Below, in pieces: positions 23,924 to 31,178 of a stretch of 49,262 nt of DNA. Under the pieces are notes generated by a model that had not been told where the DNA came from, did not search any database, and saw only the letters and a list, made by a program, of their open reading frames with translations. Source of the stretch: a virus; the IMG/VR virus record IMGVR_UViG_3300021170_000003, positions 1 to 49,262 of that record. One strand, 5' to 3'. Position numbers and translations under genes: made by a program. Numbering within the stretch: the first letter of the stretch is position 1; every line of letters begins with the position of its first letter.

Positions 23924-25684
23924 ATGAAGAGATTAATGAAACTTGTAGCATGTGTTGTACTGGGACTGGCTGGCTCGATGGTTGGACAGACCAGCTTTTA
24001 TACAGACCGGGCTGTAGCCACAACCCCAGTCAATGGCCAGAGTGTACTTGTACCGATTGGCTATGGGCAGGTTAGGGTTTGTACGTCTGCTGCAACTGGT
24101 TCGCCTTGTACACCTGTAGCAGCCATTACTGACTTGAACGGTAATCCCTTGAGTGTGGTTGGCGGGAACTTTGGTCAGGTTACGACAGATGTAGTGGGTA
24201 GGTTTAACTTTGGCTGCCAAACAGGGAATTATATTGTACAGGTTGCACCAACTGGCTCCAACACGCCGCAGCTTAACTATAAGATTACCTGCCCTCAGAC
24301 TAATGGTCCTCTTACTAGCCCCACGATTAATGGCTTCTTCTTTGTGGATGGCACGACCTACATAACTCCTCAGCAGGCTATTAGTGCGGCGTGTGCGTTT
24401 GGTGGAGGCACTGTATTCATTAGTCCTGGCGTGTATGCTCAGAATGGACCGTTTGCGCTGTGCTCTAACCTGAACATAATTGGTGCTGGGCGGTGCCAAG
24501 TGGATGCTGTAAACTGTCCAACACTTATCACGACTACAATGACTACTGGTGACTTGTTCCCGATCACCAACATGACGGACATTCATTTGGCTGACTTTGG
24601 CGTTAAGGCCACAGCAAGTGGAGCCAATGCTTTCATTCGACTCAACTATGGCCAGAGAGTTGTGGCTGAGAGGTTATATTTGAGCGGGCCGTTCGCTGTT
24701 GGCATTGAGCTTGACTCAAGCTTAGGGTCGTTAGGTAGCACAATTTGGAATAGCTTTAGAGACATTCATAACAACCTCTTAGCACCTAATGGAATCGGCT
24801 GCCTGATTGATACACATAATGCAACTGATAAGGTGGTCAACAACAACACCTTCGATAATGTAACCTGCTCTGGTGGGTCGAGTGGTGCAAGTGCTGGTGG
24901 AGTAGTCATTCGTAACAGCAACCAGTTTCAGAATGCTAATGAGAACTGGTTCAAGTGCGGAGAAGCTGCAAGCTTTAATGGTGCTGGTGGAGGCACGGGT
25001 GTTCTCATTACCCAAGCTGCAACAGGCAACACTACCTTTCAAAGCTGCAACATCGAGAATAACTTAATTGGAGTTAACATTGCTTCTGGTAATACGGTCT
25101 CGTTCATAGCTAGCGGAATCCAGGCCAATGGAACCAATATCTTAGCTGAGCCTCGTACTAGCACTCAGCATATCGGTGGTAGGGTTGGTGGGGTTGTGCC
25201 AGTACTTGGCGTCGATAAGGGTGGAAATATAATTGCTAACAGCTTTACCATTGGAACCGTAGCTCCTGATCCTGGCAACCTGAATGGAACCGATAATGGT
25301 GGGTGCTGGGCCATAGAAGCCAATGGTAATGTTAGGCAACTAGTCTGTAACTCTGGTATTGGCATTGATGCTACTAATGGTCTTCAGGTTGACACTAGCA
25401 TGGCTCAGGGTGGAACAGGCTTCAAACATGCCAGAGGTACTACAGGTTCAATTGCAGCCACAACTAGAGCAGATATTACCTTAAGTTGGGGTGGAACAGT
25501 GTTTGCTAATACTAACTATAGCGTGACCTGCTCGATTGAGGAAAGTACTGTGGCTGCTGGAACTCAGAGCTTAGTCGTTGAGCGTATCCATAACAAGAAC
25601 GTAGGAAGTATTGTTGTATCAGTATTCAATGGTACTGGAGGAGCTTTAACTGGAACGCTCGATTGCTTAGCAGCTCATGATTAG
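23924..25684 (+). CDS. Tailspike-like right-handed beta-helix protein
   Basis: 586 aa from ATG 23924, chosen because AAGGAG lies nine bases before it. Residues 1-20 (MKRLMKLVACVVLGLAGS) look like a signal peptide, ending near GQT. An Ig-like N-domain (24-110) precedes a pectate-lyase-like helix: GGGTVFISPGVYAQNG, NLNIIGAGR, and repeated short strands with N and G turns. Such spikes bind or cut host surface glycans. The C-terminal domain is beta-rich. Catalytic residues cannot be picked by eye. Confidence 0.65.
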   Translation: MKRLMKLVACVVLGLAGSMVGQTSFYTDRAVATTPVNGQSVLVPIGYGQVRVCTSAATGSPCTPVAAITDLNGNPLSVVGGNFGQVTTDVVGRFNFGCQTGNYIVQVAPTGSNTPQLNYKITCPQTNGPLTSPTINGFFFVDGTTYITPQQAISAACAFGGGTVFISPGVYAQNGPFALCSNLNIIGAGRCQVDAVNCPTLITTTMTTGDLFPITNMTDIHLADFGVKATASGANAFIRLNYGQRVVAERLYLSGPFAVGIELDSSLGSLGSTIWNSFRDIHNNLLAPNGIGCLIDTHNATDKVVNNNTFDNVTCSGGSSGASAGGVVIRNSNQFQNANENWFKCGEAASFNGAGGGTGVLITQAATGNTTFQSCNIENNLIGVNIASGNTVSFIASGIQANGTNILAEPRTSTQHIGGRVGGVVPVLGVDKGGNIIANSFTIGTVAPDPGNLNGTDNGGCWAIEANGNVRQLVCNSGIGIDATNGLQVDTSMAQGGTGFKHARGTTGSIAATTRADITLSWGGTVFANTNYSVTCSIEESTVAAGTQSLVVERIHNKNVGSIVVSVFNGTGGALTGTLDCLAAHD

Positions 25685-25692
25685 GAGTAGAT

Positions 25693-25893
25693 ATGGCAGA
25701 GATAAATCCATTTAATTCTCACGAGTTCCGAAAGGAGCTGGCTGAACTGCTTGACGAGAAGCTCAAGCCTATGTCTGACTTGGTGCTTGAGCATGAGAGA
25801 GCTTTGCAGCGTGGCAAAGGTGCTATGTGGCTTTTGGGTGTGCTGTGGACGGTTGTTGTGGCTGGGGCTGAGTGGCTATTCCATCGGCACTAA
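25693..25893 (+). CDS. Holin-like small membrane protein
   Basis: 66 aa. A charged amphipathic N-terminal half (HEFRKELAELLDEKLKPMSD) is followed by one membrane helix (AMWLLGVLWTVVVAGAEWLF) and a short basic tail. Single-span proteins of this design next to an endolysin act as holins or antiholins, though the lysozyme is 4 kb upstream. It is the last rightward gene before the convergent region. Confidence 0.5.
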   Translation: MAEINPFNSHEFRKELAELLDEKLKPMSDLVLEHERALQRGKGAMWLLGVLWTVVVAGAEWLFHRH

Positions 25894-25956
25894 CTCCACA
25901 AGCACTCATAGATATCTACGTGCTCATCAATGCCTTCGTCTATGTATACTATATTC
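25894..25956. other. Convergent junction of the two large transcription units
   Basis: The rightward and leftward genes meet here. The imperfect hairpin AGCAC/GTGCT enclosing the palindrome TAGATATCTA lies in it. There is no T run on either strand, so a bidirectional terminator is only possible. Confidence 0.3.
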
Positions 25957-26145
25957 TTACTCATCTGGTTCATCTCTTAGTGGTGCATCAATAATACGCA
26001 TCAGCTTCTTATGAAGGTCAGTGAGGATATCTTCGAGCTTACGATTGTCTTTGGTGGAACGGGCTTGGACATGTCGATCTAACCATTCGATCTGGTCATG
26101 TGCTGTCCAAGCCGTATGCCGTATCTGTGCGTGAGTTAGAGCCAT
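25957..26145 (-). CDS. Small helical protein, 62 aa
   Basis: Leftward gene that ends the early unit. Highly charged and helical (QIEWLDRHVQARSTKDNRKLEDILTDL read in two pieces), without a motif. It follows the 88-aa gene by nine bases. Function is unknown. Confidence 0.5.
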   Translation of the reverse strand: MALTHAQIRHTAWTAHDQIEWLDRHVQARSTKDNRKLEDILTDLHKKLMRIIDAPLRDEPDE

Positions 26146-26154
26146 TTTAGCTAA

Positions 26155-26421
26155 TTACCCATTAGAACCTTCACTAAGGATTTCTCTTGCTATATCTTCA
26201 TAGTCTGGTGGGACCATTAATACTCGTGGTTTGTGCAAGCCTAACTCTTCGCTAGTGGGTGATGGGCCATAATAGTGCCCCATGTGAGTTGATGGCATCT
26301 TCTTGACGATAGCTTGGTCTTGCTGTATACAAGCATTACACTTTTGACCAAACCGGTAAATAGCGGGAGAGTGGTCTTGCACTTTAACTCTATGGCCACA
26401 GGTAAAGCTTTGAATACTCAT
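26155..26421 (-). CDS. Small cysteine-containing protein, 88 aa
   Basis: ATG after AAAGGAGATAAGAGA. Contains FTCGHRVKVQ and KCNACIQQD, a CxxH/CxxC-type zinc ribbon, then a P-rich part and an acidic helix (DYEDIAREILSEG). It is probably a small regulatory or adaptor protein; no family is recognised. Confidence 0.55.
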   Translation of the reverse strand: MSIQSFTCGHRVKVQDHSPAIYRFGQKCNACIQQDQAIVKKMPSTHMGHYYGPSPTSEELGLHKPRVLMVPPDYEDIAREILSEGSNG

Positions 26422-26695
26422 TCTCTTATCTCCTTTAGTCGTGCTTGCTTAGTCTATGCTTGAGTTAGGGAAAGGCACTGACCCTTCTACTTGGCGTGAG
26501 CACTGTGCAGCAGAAACCGTAAAAACGCTACCAGTATTGCTTACAGCACCTTTCCCAGCCTGCCACGGTTCTTCTTCGGCTGCCGGTTGTTCCGGCTCAA
26601 ACTTGGTGTCTTGCTCTCAGACTGTCACGCCACTTTAGCAGGTATCGCTGTTAGCTACAGTCTCGTTGTTCCTACGAGTGTGCCTTGGCTAATCT
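26422..26695. other. Gene-free structured region, left part
   Basis: No credible gene on either strand. Several perfect stems are present: GGGAAAGG/CCTTTCCC (26468-26556), GCCGG/CCGGC (26580-26594 area) and AGACTGT/ACAGTCT (26619-26663). Read leftward, the region follows two tRNA-like genes. It may be a structured RNA tail or decayed tRNA genes. Confidence 0.4.
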
Positions 26696-26765
26696 TGGTG
26701 GGTGGTGACGAGTCGAACGTCTCTGCCAGCTCCATGCTGGGGTGCTGCCGTTACACTAACCACCC
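26696..26765 (-). tRNA. tRNA-like gene with short anticodon loop (Gln-like D arm)
   Basis: Acceptor GGGTGGT/ACCACCC, discriminator A and encoded CCA; D arm GTGT-AACGGCA-GCAC with A14, G18G19 and A21; T loop TTCGACT on a 4-bp stem. The anticodon arm is CCAGC-ATGGA-GCTGG: five pairs and only five loop bases, or four pairs with loop CATGGAG lacking U33. The D arm looks like tRNA-Gln, but the anticodon cannot be read normally. Length without CCA is 67, below the usual 72-73. Confidence 0.6.
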
Positions 26766-26800
26766 TTGGCTCTACACTCCCAAGGGTTCATAAGAGCCAA
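26766..26800. other. Perfect hairpin between two tRNA-like genes
   Basis: TTGGCTCT (26766-26773) pairs perfectly with AGAGCCAA (26793-26800). The stem abuts the 5-prime end of one tRNA-like gene and lies 8 bases from the 3-prime end of the other. It could guide processing of the leftward tRNA transcript. Confidence 0.5.
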
Positions 26801-26808
26801 TCTCAATT

Positions 26809-26876
26809 TGGTGGGTCCGGGAGTTCGTTAGGCTCCATCTCCTCTATCGAGGGCTTTACTCTTAAGCTACAGTCCC
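26809..26876 (-). tRNA. Degenerate tRNA-like sequence
   Basis: Acceptor GGGACTG/CGGACCC (one mismatch), A73 and encoded CCA; TA at 8-9; D arm GCTT-AAGAGTA-AAGC. The anticodon arm closes as CCTC-GATA-GAGG with a four-base loop, and the T arm GGAG/CTCC has a nine-base non-canonical loop. It is tRNA-like but may be non-functional or specialised. Confidence 0.4.
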
Positions 26877-27013
26877 GTCAGGGAGTTAAGACTATGTGGA
26901 GAGCTAGCCATCAGCCACCATTCATCAGATCGTGCTTGATGTCCGCTTGTCTTCAGGGCTTGGAAGTAAGCGAAAGGATTTAAAGTAACCAGCCCTCCAC
27001 TAAACTAAGTCTA
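26877..27013. other. Gene-free spacer upstream of the tRNA-like genes (minus strand)
   Basis: No gene seen. Contains CATCA/TGATG and GTGG/CCAC stems and a long-loop CAGCC/GGCTG stem (26990-27021) related to the dispersed repeat. The last could end or process the transcript after the deoxynucleotidase gene. Confidence 0.35.
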
Positions 27014-27622
27014 TCAGGCTGTGGTGCCCTTGTCAACCAAATCAAACAATTCCTGCACCGATTTGACACGATGCTTCACTTTGGCATCCTGGTTCCAGGG
27101 CCGGTCTTGCAACAGGGCTATGTGACTCTTGAGTTGCTGGCACTGCTCCACCGTCTCGCCCTTGTCATCGATGCTAAAGTCTATCTGCATAGCTCGATAG
27201 ATGTCTATCTTCTCATTGCTGTTAGGTACAGAGATGACGCTAAGATAGTTGTGGCACGGACTGACGCCACAAGCCCTCAGCCATGTATCAGTCTGCCAAG
27301 CCACAGTGTGGCCTTCAGTCTCGACGCGGCTAGTCACGATGTATACGTCATGACCTCGGTGCATCCAGAAGAAAATGGCTAAGACACCAATATTCTCCCC
27401 ATGTGGATCAAGCCTCATCCACCAATCAGGCGTGGTCTTGATGCGTTCCCAAACCTGATTTACTTCAGCCTTGGAGATCAGGTCAGCCGGAAAGTCCCAC
27501 TGCTTATGTTGCTGCCAGTAGTCTTTAGGGAAGCGCCCTGGCCAGATATGGTTGGCCTCCTCAGCAAACGCTTTTAGAAAGTTTGCTAATACTCCATCAC
27601 AATCTATGCTGATCTTAGCCAT
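27014..27622 (-). CDS. HAD-family 5'(3')-deoxyribonucleotidase
   Basis: 202 aa. HAD motif I is IDCDGVLANF (D7xD9), motif II is IVTSRVE (T/S near 96) and the later acidic pair is SIDDKGE (D152/D153). Small phage HAD proteins of this length dephosphorylate dNMPs and help reshape nucleotide pools. It overlaps the upstream MazZ-like gene by 8 bases, so both act in nucleotide metabolism. Family call is strong, substrate inferred. Confidence 0.75.
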   Translation of the reverse strand: MAKISIDCDGVLANFLKAFAEEANHIWPGRFPKDYWQQHKQWDFPADLISKAEVNQVWERIKTTPDWWMRLDPHGENIGVLAIFFWMHRGHDVYIVTSRVETEGHTVAWQTDTWLRACGVSPCHNYLSVISVPNSNEKIDIYRAMQIDFSIDDKGETVEQCQQLKSHIALLQDRPWNQDAKVKHRVKSVQELFDLVDKGTTA

Positions 27623-28085
27623 TGGTTACTCCTTTGCAGCCCTCTACGGCTGATGTGCTATCTAATATCTTCAAACTCAACTTATCTAAATATTGCTGGT
27701 AGGTTAGGCCAAGCCTACGCGCTTCGATCAGCTTTTGGAGGAAGGCCAGCATCCTCCAAGCTGCTTTAGCTGCATGAAACGTACCATCCGTATCTTTCTC
27801 GTAGCGCTGAGCAAAATGTCTCAAGGCCGTGTTCTCTTCGTCCTGACTCTTCTCCTTAGCCCAATGCAATGGCTCACCTGGATTGTGCTGCTGATTTCCC
27901 ACAAAGCTGACCCTTGCTACTTCAGCTAGTGCGTCAGGAAAATAGTCCAGCACCCCCGTTGCTATAGGCTGACTCTTACGATCATCATAGTCGTGACTAA
28001 GCCCGCCTCGCACATCAGCCTTAATGGGCTTACCGGCTTTAAGCTGAGCTGCAACTTGTGCTCTCATTTGTTCTAGTGTTGGCAT
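27615..28085 (-). CDS. MazZ-like dATP/dGTP diphosphohydrolase domain protein (DUF5664 type)
   Basis: 156 aa, ATG after GAGAGGAGAA. Conserved phrases ATGVLDYFPDALAEVARVS, GNQQHNPGEPLHWAK, ENTALRHFAQR and FHAAKAAWRMLAFLQ match the phage nucleotide pyrophosphohydrolase family that includes cyanophage S-2L MazZ. It would remove pyrophosphate from dATP or dGTP to supply dNMP. No PurZ or DatZ gene is seen, so an aminoadenine genome is not implied. The stretch GKPIKADVRGG is encoded by a stem-loop repeat copy (28013-28032). Confidence 0.7.
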   Translation of the reverse strand: MPTLEQMRAQVAAQLKAGKPIKADVRGGLSHDYDDRKSQPIATGVLDYFPDALAEVARVSFVGNQQHNPGEPLHWAKEKSQDEENTALRHFAQRYEKDTDGTFHAAKAAWRMLAFLQKLIEARRLGLTYQQYLDKLSLKILDSTSAVEGCKGVTNG

Positions 28086-28095
28086 GTTTCTCCTC

Positions 28096-28860
28096 TCAAA
28101 TGCTTTTGACTATGCCAGTCAAACGGCGCTGGGTCTTGACTTCGCGGCCCCAGCCTCCGCAGTCCTGGCATTGGAACTGGCGATAGATAGTGCTCTGAGT
28201 TCTAGTTTCTCCACGGCTATGAAGCTTAGTACTACCACACTTGGGACAGACTGTACCTTCTATAAAACTACTGATATTGGGATGACGCTCCATCCAGGGC
28301 AGCATGTGCAGATAGATAGCCTCTAGCAACACCACATCATGAGCATTGTAACGCTTCATCTTGGCCCATGCTTTAGGATCACCAGCCATGCAGTCAACCC
28401 ATAGATCGAAGCCTTGAGTTGGGAGCTTCTTGCCAATGCCAAGATATTGTGATATATCGTCTAAACTGTTGCTGGTGAAGTTGAAGTATTTCTTAGACAT
28501 CTCCTTTGTATCTACAATCTTGTACGGGCTAGGTGGAGCAATGTGGTGAAAGCTAAAACGTGCATTGACCTTCTTTGTATCAAAAGCTCGGCCATTATGT
28601 GCCACAGCAATGTCAGACTCATCCAACAGATGCCACAAGTCCATCACTAGTAGATAGTCATTATGGCGGTTGGTTGAATAGCCAGGATAATCAATCAAGC
28701 CTCTGGTAATTTGTGCTCCATTAAGCCACTTTGCACTGAAGCTGAGCATGTGAGAGTGCTTAACGAAACCAACCACAGTCTGATCATACTTGCCCCAGGT
28801 GAAGCTCAGGTGTGGCGTAGTCTCAATATCGAACAGCAGAATCTTGGGCTTACTCTTCAT
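28096..28860 (-). CDS. DnaQ/RNase H-fold exonuclease with C-terminal zinc ribbon
   Basis: 254 aa. LLFDIETTP (D10, E12), VAHNGRAFDTKKVNAR and YNAHDVVLLEAIY carry the DEDDy set of 3'-5' exonucleases. The end has a zinc ribbon, CPKCGSTKLHSRG and FQCQDCGGWG. The start overlaps the previous stop (ATGA). It likely proofreads or processes DNA ends beside the phage polymerase, or trims RNA. Fold is clear; substrate is not. Confidence 0.75.
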   Translation of the reverse strand: MKSKPKILLFDIETTPHLSFTWGKYDQTVVGFVKHSHMLSFSAKWLNGAQITRGLIDYPGYSTNRHNDYLLVMDLWHLLDESDIAVAHNGRAFDTKKVNARFSFHHIAPPSPYKIVDTKEMSKKYFNFTSNSLDDISQYLGIGKKLPTQGFDLWVDCMAGDPKAWAKMKRYNAHDVVLLEAIYLHMLPWMERHPNISSFIEGTVCPKCGSTKLHSRGETRTQSTIYRQFQCQDCGGWGREVKTQRRLTGIVKSI

Positions 28861-29024
28861 TCATTACTCCCATAAGAGCCAACCCACATTCCATTAGGGT
28901 TGAACGGAAATTTAGCAGTTATAATAAACTTGCTATCCTTTTCCTCGATACGAATATCTTTACCAAATCGAAAGAAAAGTTCCATCTGTGACATTTCATT
29001 AATCATTGGGTCAGCTTGTTCCAT
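28857..29024 (-). CDS. Small protein, 55 aa
   Basis: Starts MEQADPMINEMSQMELFFRF and ends MWVGSYGSNE. The stop overlaps the ATG of the exonuclease gene (ATGA) and the start lies nine bases after the polymerase stop, so it fills the gap in the operon exactly. A CTAGAGG sequence precedes it. No function is known. Confidence 0.6.
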   Translation of the reverse strand: MEQADPMINEMSQMELFFRFGKDIRIEEKDSKFIITAKFPFNPNGMWVGSYGSNE

Positions 29025-29033
29025 ACTATACCT

Positions 29034-30608
29034 CTAGTTGGCGTCTGTCCAGTTTGGCCCGATCTTATGTTCAACTTCGATGCTCAGTCCAGCAGGACAG
29101 ATGCGATTAACCAGGACTTTGCTGGGAGTTTCCATAATGCTTTGGACAAGCTTAGTGTCCTGCTGCTTGTCTCGTGGCCACAGAAACATAAGTGAGTCGT
29201 GAATTGTGTTGCACATATTATAGGTAGCCGGGAGTCCTACTTGCTCAAGCCATCGCATTCGGTCTCGTAGCTCACAATGAGCATCGTTCTGCGTGAAGTA
29301 TGAGAGGGCTGCCTCGTGGTCGTCACCATGAGACCAGACCTGCTCCCACCTACCATTTACTTTAACATACTTAATCCTGAACACTTCATAAAAATATCGT
29401 ATGTGGCCGTGACGCGAGATGAGGAAGCCCTGCTCATGGGCCTTGTGGCAGATAGCTTCACGATAGCGTTTAGTCACCGGAAACAGTGAGTCAAACAAAG
29501 CCATAGCGCGTTTGGCTTCAGCAAGGTTCTCGAAGTACTCCTCGTACTGGCGGTACAATTTGTTGGGTCCCATGCCATTGTCATAGCCAAGGAAGGCATG
29601 TTTAACCTTTGCGTCTCGGTCGTGCTTGTAGTTCTTTTTGATCCACTTGAGGCGGTCTCGTAGCTCATCGTCTGGATAAGAGATAAGCCGGTCTGCGCCA
29701 TCCAAGTGCAAGAAGTGAGCTGTGACGAAGCTATGCACATCCAGCTTAGCAATCCTAAGTAGGTCAGCATCCTCAGCCTCAAATGCTAAGGTCTGCACAT
29801 GGGCACTCTTCATGTCAAACTCAGCCACTAGAAAGCCCTCTGATGCTTCAATCATGCTACGAAAGGGCTTAGCATATCCTCCAAACTCTGGGTCATCATG
29901 ATGAGGTGCGTTCTGGACATTGGGCCTGCGAGAGCTGAGCTGGCCAGTTGCTGGATCAAAGTAGTAGGTCGAATGAACGCGGCCATCCAGCCCCGGCTTC
30001 CAGTTCTTCAAGTGATTAGTTAGGACAGTTTGAGCCTTACGATACCGCAGCACTCGGTCATAGAGCTGATCCTTAGTTGTGCGGAATAGCCGAGCCAACT
30101 GGACATGACCTGTGGTATCCTTCTCACCATTGAAGTCTTTAGGTACGTTATGCCCTCGAAACTTCATATATGAGATGAGGTTCTTGGTGGAAGGTTTCCA
30201 GGTCAGCCGTTGCTGCCACTGCTTAGTCCAGCCAGTGCCTAAGCATAGCGGACACTCTGCTTGAGCATAGATCGTATCTGGCGTTGGTCCAGTCTTAAGC
30301 TTTCTGCCAGCTTGAACGTGAGAGCATGGCACATCAGCCTGATAATGGGCTTCCCCAGCCTTCTTGGGGGCTTTCTTATAAGCTTTAAACCTGAGCAGGT
30401 CAGCCGGGACTAGAGCCTGCATCTCAGCTAAAGCTTTGTCCATGTCGTGCTTGAGAAGTGTCTGGAGAGCGGTCCATTTCTCAAGGCTGACAGGTAGGCC
30501 TCGGTTGCTCATGGCCTGAAGGATAGGCTCGATCTCTACAACCTGAGACTCAAAGCTCTTCCATAATCCAAACTGCTGCATCTGACTGATTAGGCTCATT
30601 TGTCCCAT
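29034..30608 (-). CDS. DNA polymerase I-type (family A) polymerase domain
   Basis: 524 aa. Polymerase motifs: A, AEFDMKSAHVQTLAF; B, RDAKVKHAFLGYDNG; C, NTIHDSLMF. Motif C has Ser where most family A enzymes have Glu (HDE). A zinc-like insertion (PCSHVQAGRK, ECPLCLG) lies in the thumb region. There is no 3'-5' exonuclease domain here; it is on the neighbouring UDG gene. The protein starts with LWKSFESQVVEIEPILQAM, which in related phages continues directly from the exonuclease domain, so the polymerase seems split. Replicates the phage genome. Confidence 0.85.
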   Translation of the reverse strand: MGQMSLISQMQQFGLWKSFESQVVEIEPILQAMSNRGLPVSLEKWTALQTLLKHDMDKALAEMQALVPADLLRFKAYKKAPKKAGEAHYQADVPCSHVQAGRKLKTGPTPDTIYAQAECPLCLGTGWTKQWQQRLTWKPSTKNLISYMKFRGHNVPKDFNGEKDTTGHVQLARLFRTTKDQLYDRVLRYRKAQTVLTNHLKNWKPGLDGRVHSTYYFDPATGQLSSRRPNVQNAPHHDDPEFGGYAKPFRSMIEASEGFLVAEFDMKSAHVQTLAFEAEDADLLRIAKLDVHSFVTAHFLHLDGADRLISYPDDELRDRLKWIKKNYKHDRDAKVKHAFLGYDNGMGPNKLYRQYEEYFENLAEAKRAMALFDSLFPVTKRYREAICHKAHEQGFLISRHGHIRYFYEVFRIKYVKVNGRWEQVWSHGDDHEAALSYFTQNDAHCELRDRMRWLEQVGLPATYNMCNTIHDSLMFLWPRDKQQDTKLVQSIMETPSKVLVNRICPAGLSIEVEHKIGPNWTDAN

Positions 30609-30629
30609 GCTCCGTTTATATTACCTAAA

Positions 30630-31157
30630 TCAAGAGCCTCGCTTGCCAGGGAACACATAGATAAATTTGTGCTTGGCAATAGGACTCCATTTGCCTCGGC
30701 CTGAACCACGGTGAGCCTTGAACAAGCCGAGATAGTGCCAGTTAGTTGCACGGTAGATGGTGCCGCTGTGTCCATGTGCAGGGTCTGCAAAGGTTGTGAC
30801 TGCAATAAGTTCCTTGCTTTCCTTAGCAATAGCTCGTAGACACCATCCAAGAAACAACGATTCAGCATTCTTAGGCACAGCATCAACAAGACATAGCCTA
30901 ACCAGCTCTCGGAACAGGCATGGTGGAAAGCCCCAATAAGCACGGCTATTACCAGCACCAAATCCAAAAAGAGCAGCACCCGCGAGGTTACCATTAAACT
31001 CAACTTTATAAGCGTGAGTAATGCCAGCAGGAACACACCCAGAGTAATGATTAGCACAGATAAACTCCTTTATGTCTCTCAGCCTACAACATCCAAAGTG
31101 GAGCGGGTAGCTAGGACTTGAGCCTGCATCTTTCCGTTGGACGGAACGCTTTACCAT
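30630..31157 (-). CDS. Mom-like DNA adenine modification protein
   Basis: Up to 175 aa. Core motifs FICANHYSG, FRELVRLCLVDAVPKNAES, LGWCLRAIA, TFADPAHGHSGTIYRATNWHYLG match the Mom acetyltransferase-like family, which changes adenine to a carbamoylmethyl form and blocks restriction enzymes. The only in-frame ATG (31157) lies inside the tRNA gene at 31099-31171; a strong AAAGGAG at about 31060 is followed by no in-frame start. So the start is irregular: the gene may be truncated or use a rare codon. It sits between the two halves of the replication polymerase. Confidence 0.75.
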   Translation of the reverse strand: MVKRSVQRKDAGSSPSYPLHFGCCRLRDIKEFICANHYSGCVPAGITHAYKVEFNGNLAGAALFGFGAGNSRAYWGFPPCLFRELVRLCLVDAVPKNAESLFLGWCLRAIAKESKELIAVTTFADPAHGHSGTIYRATNWHYLGLFKAHRGSGRGKWSPIAKHKFIYVFPGKRGS

Positions 31158-31171
31158 TAAGCTATACCCGC
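31099..31171 (-). tRNA. tRNA-Gly(UCC)-type gene with 5-base anticodon loop
   Basis: Acceptor GCGGGTA/TACCCGC, U73 and encoded CCA (the glycine identity set), TA at 8-9, D arm GCTT-AATGGTA-AAGC and T loop CTCAAGT. The anticodon arm is TTCCG-TCCAA-CGGAA, so the loop lacks two bases expected before UCC. If forced into a seven-base loop the anticodon becomes CCA. The T stem has a bulged A. It lies 7 bases after the UDG-exonuclease stop and overlaps the mom reading frame. Confidence 0.7.
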
Positions 31172-31178
31172 AGAGAAG

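Noticed and set aside
23933-24586. 217-aa frame opposite the tailspike gene
   Set aside because: Antisense to a well-supported beta-helix gene; S/T/R/N composition is that of a reverse reading.
26456-26638. Open frame of 60 aa on the plus strand
   Set aside because: No ribosome site, Ser/Cys-rich composition, opposite to the surrounding transcription, and located in a hairpin-rich tRNA region.
30596-31057. Hydrophobic 153-aa leftward frame with a well-spaced AAAGGAG
   Set aside because: It overlaps the Mom-like gene almost fully; Mom motifs in the other frame are strong, and this frame looks like a hydrophobic shadow. The ribosome site remains puzzling and is noted in the findings.
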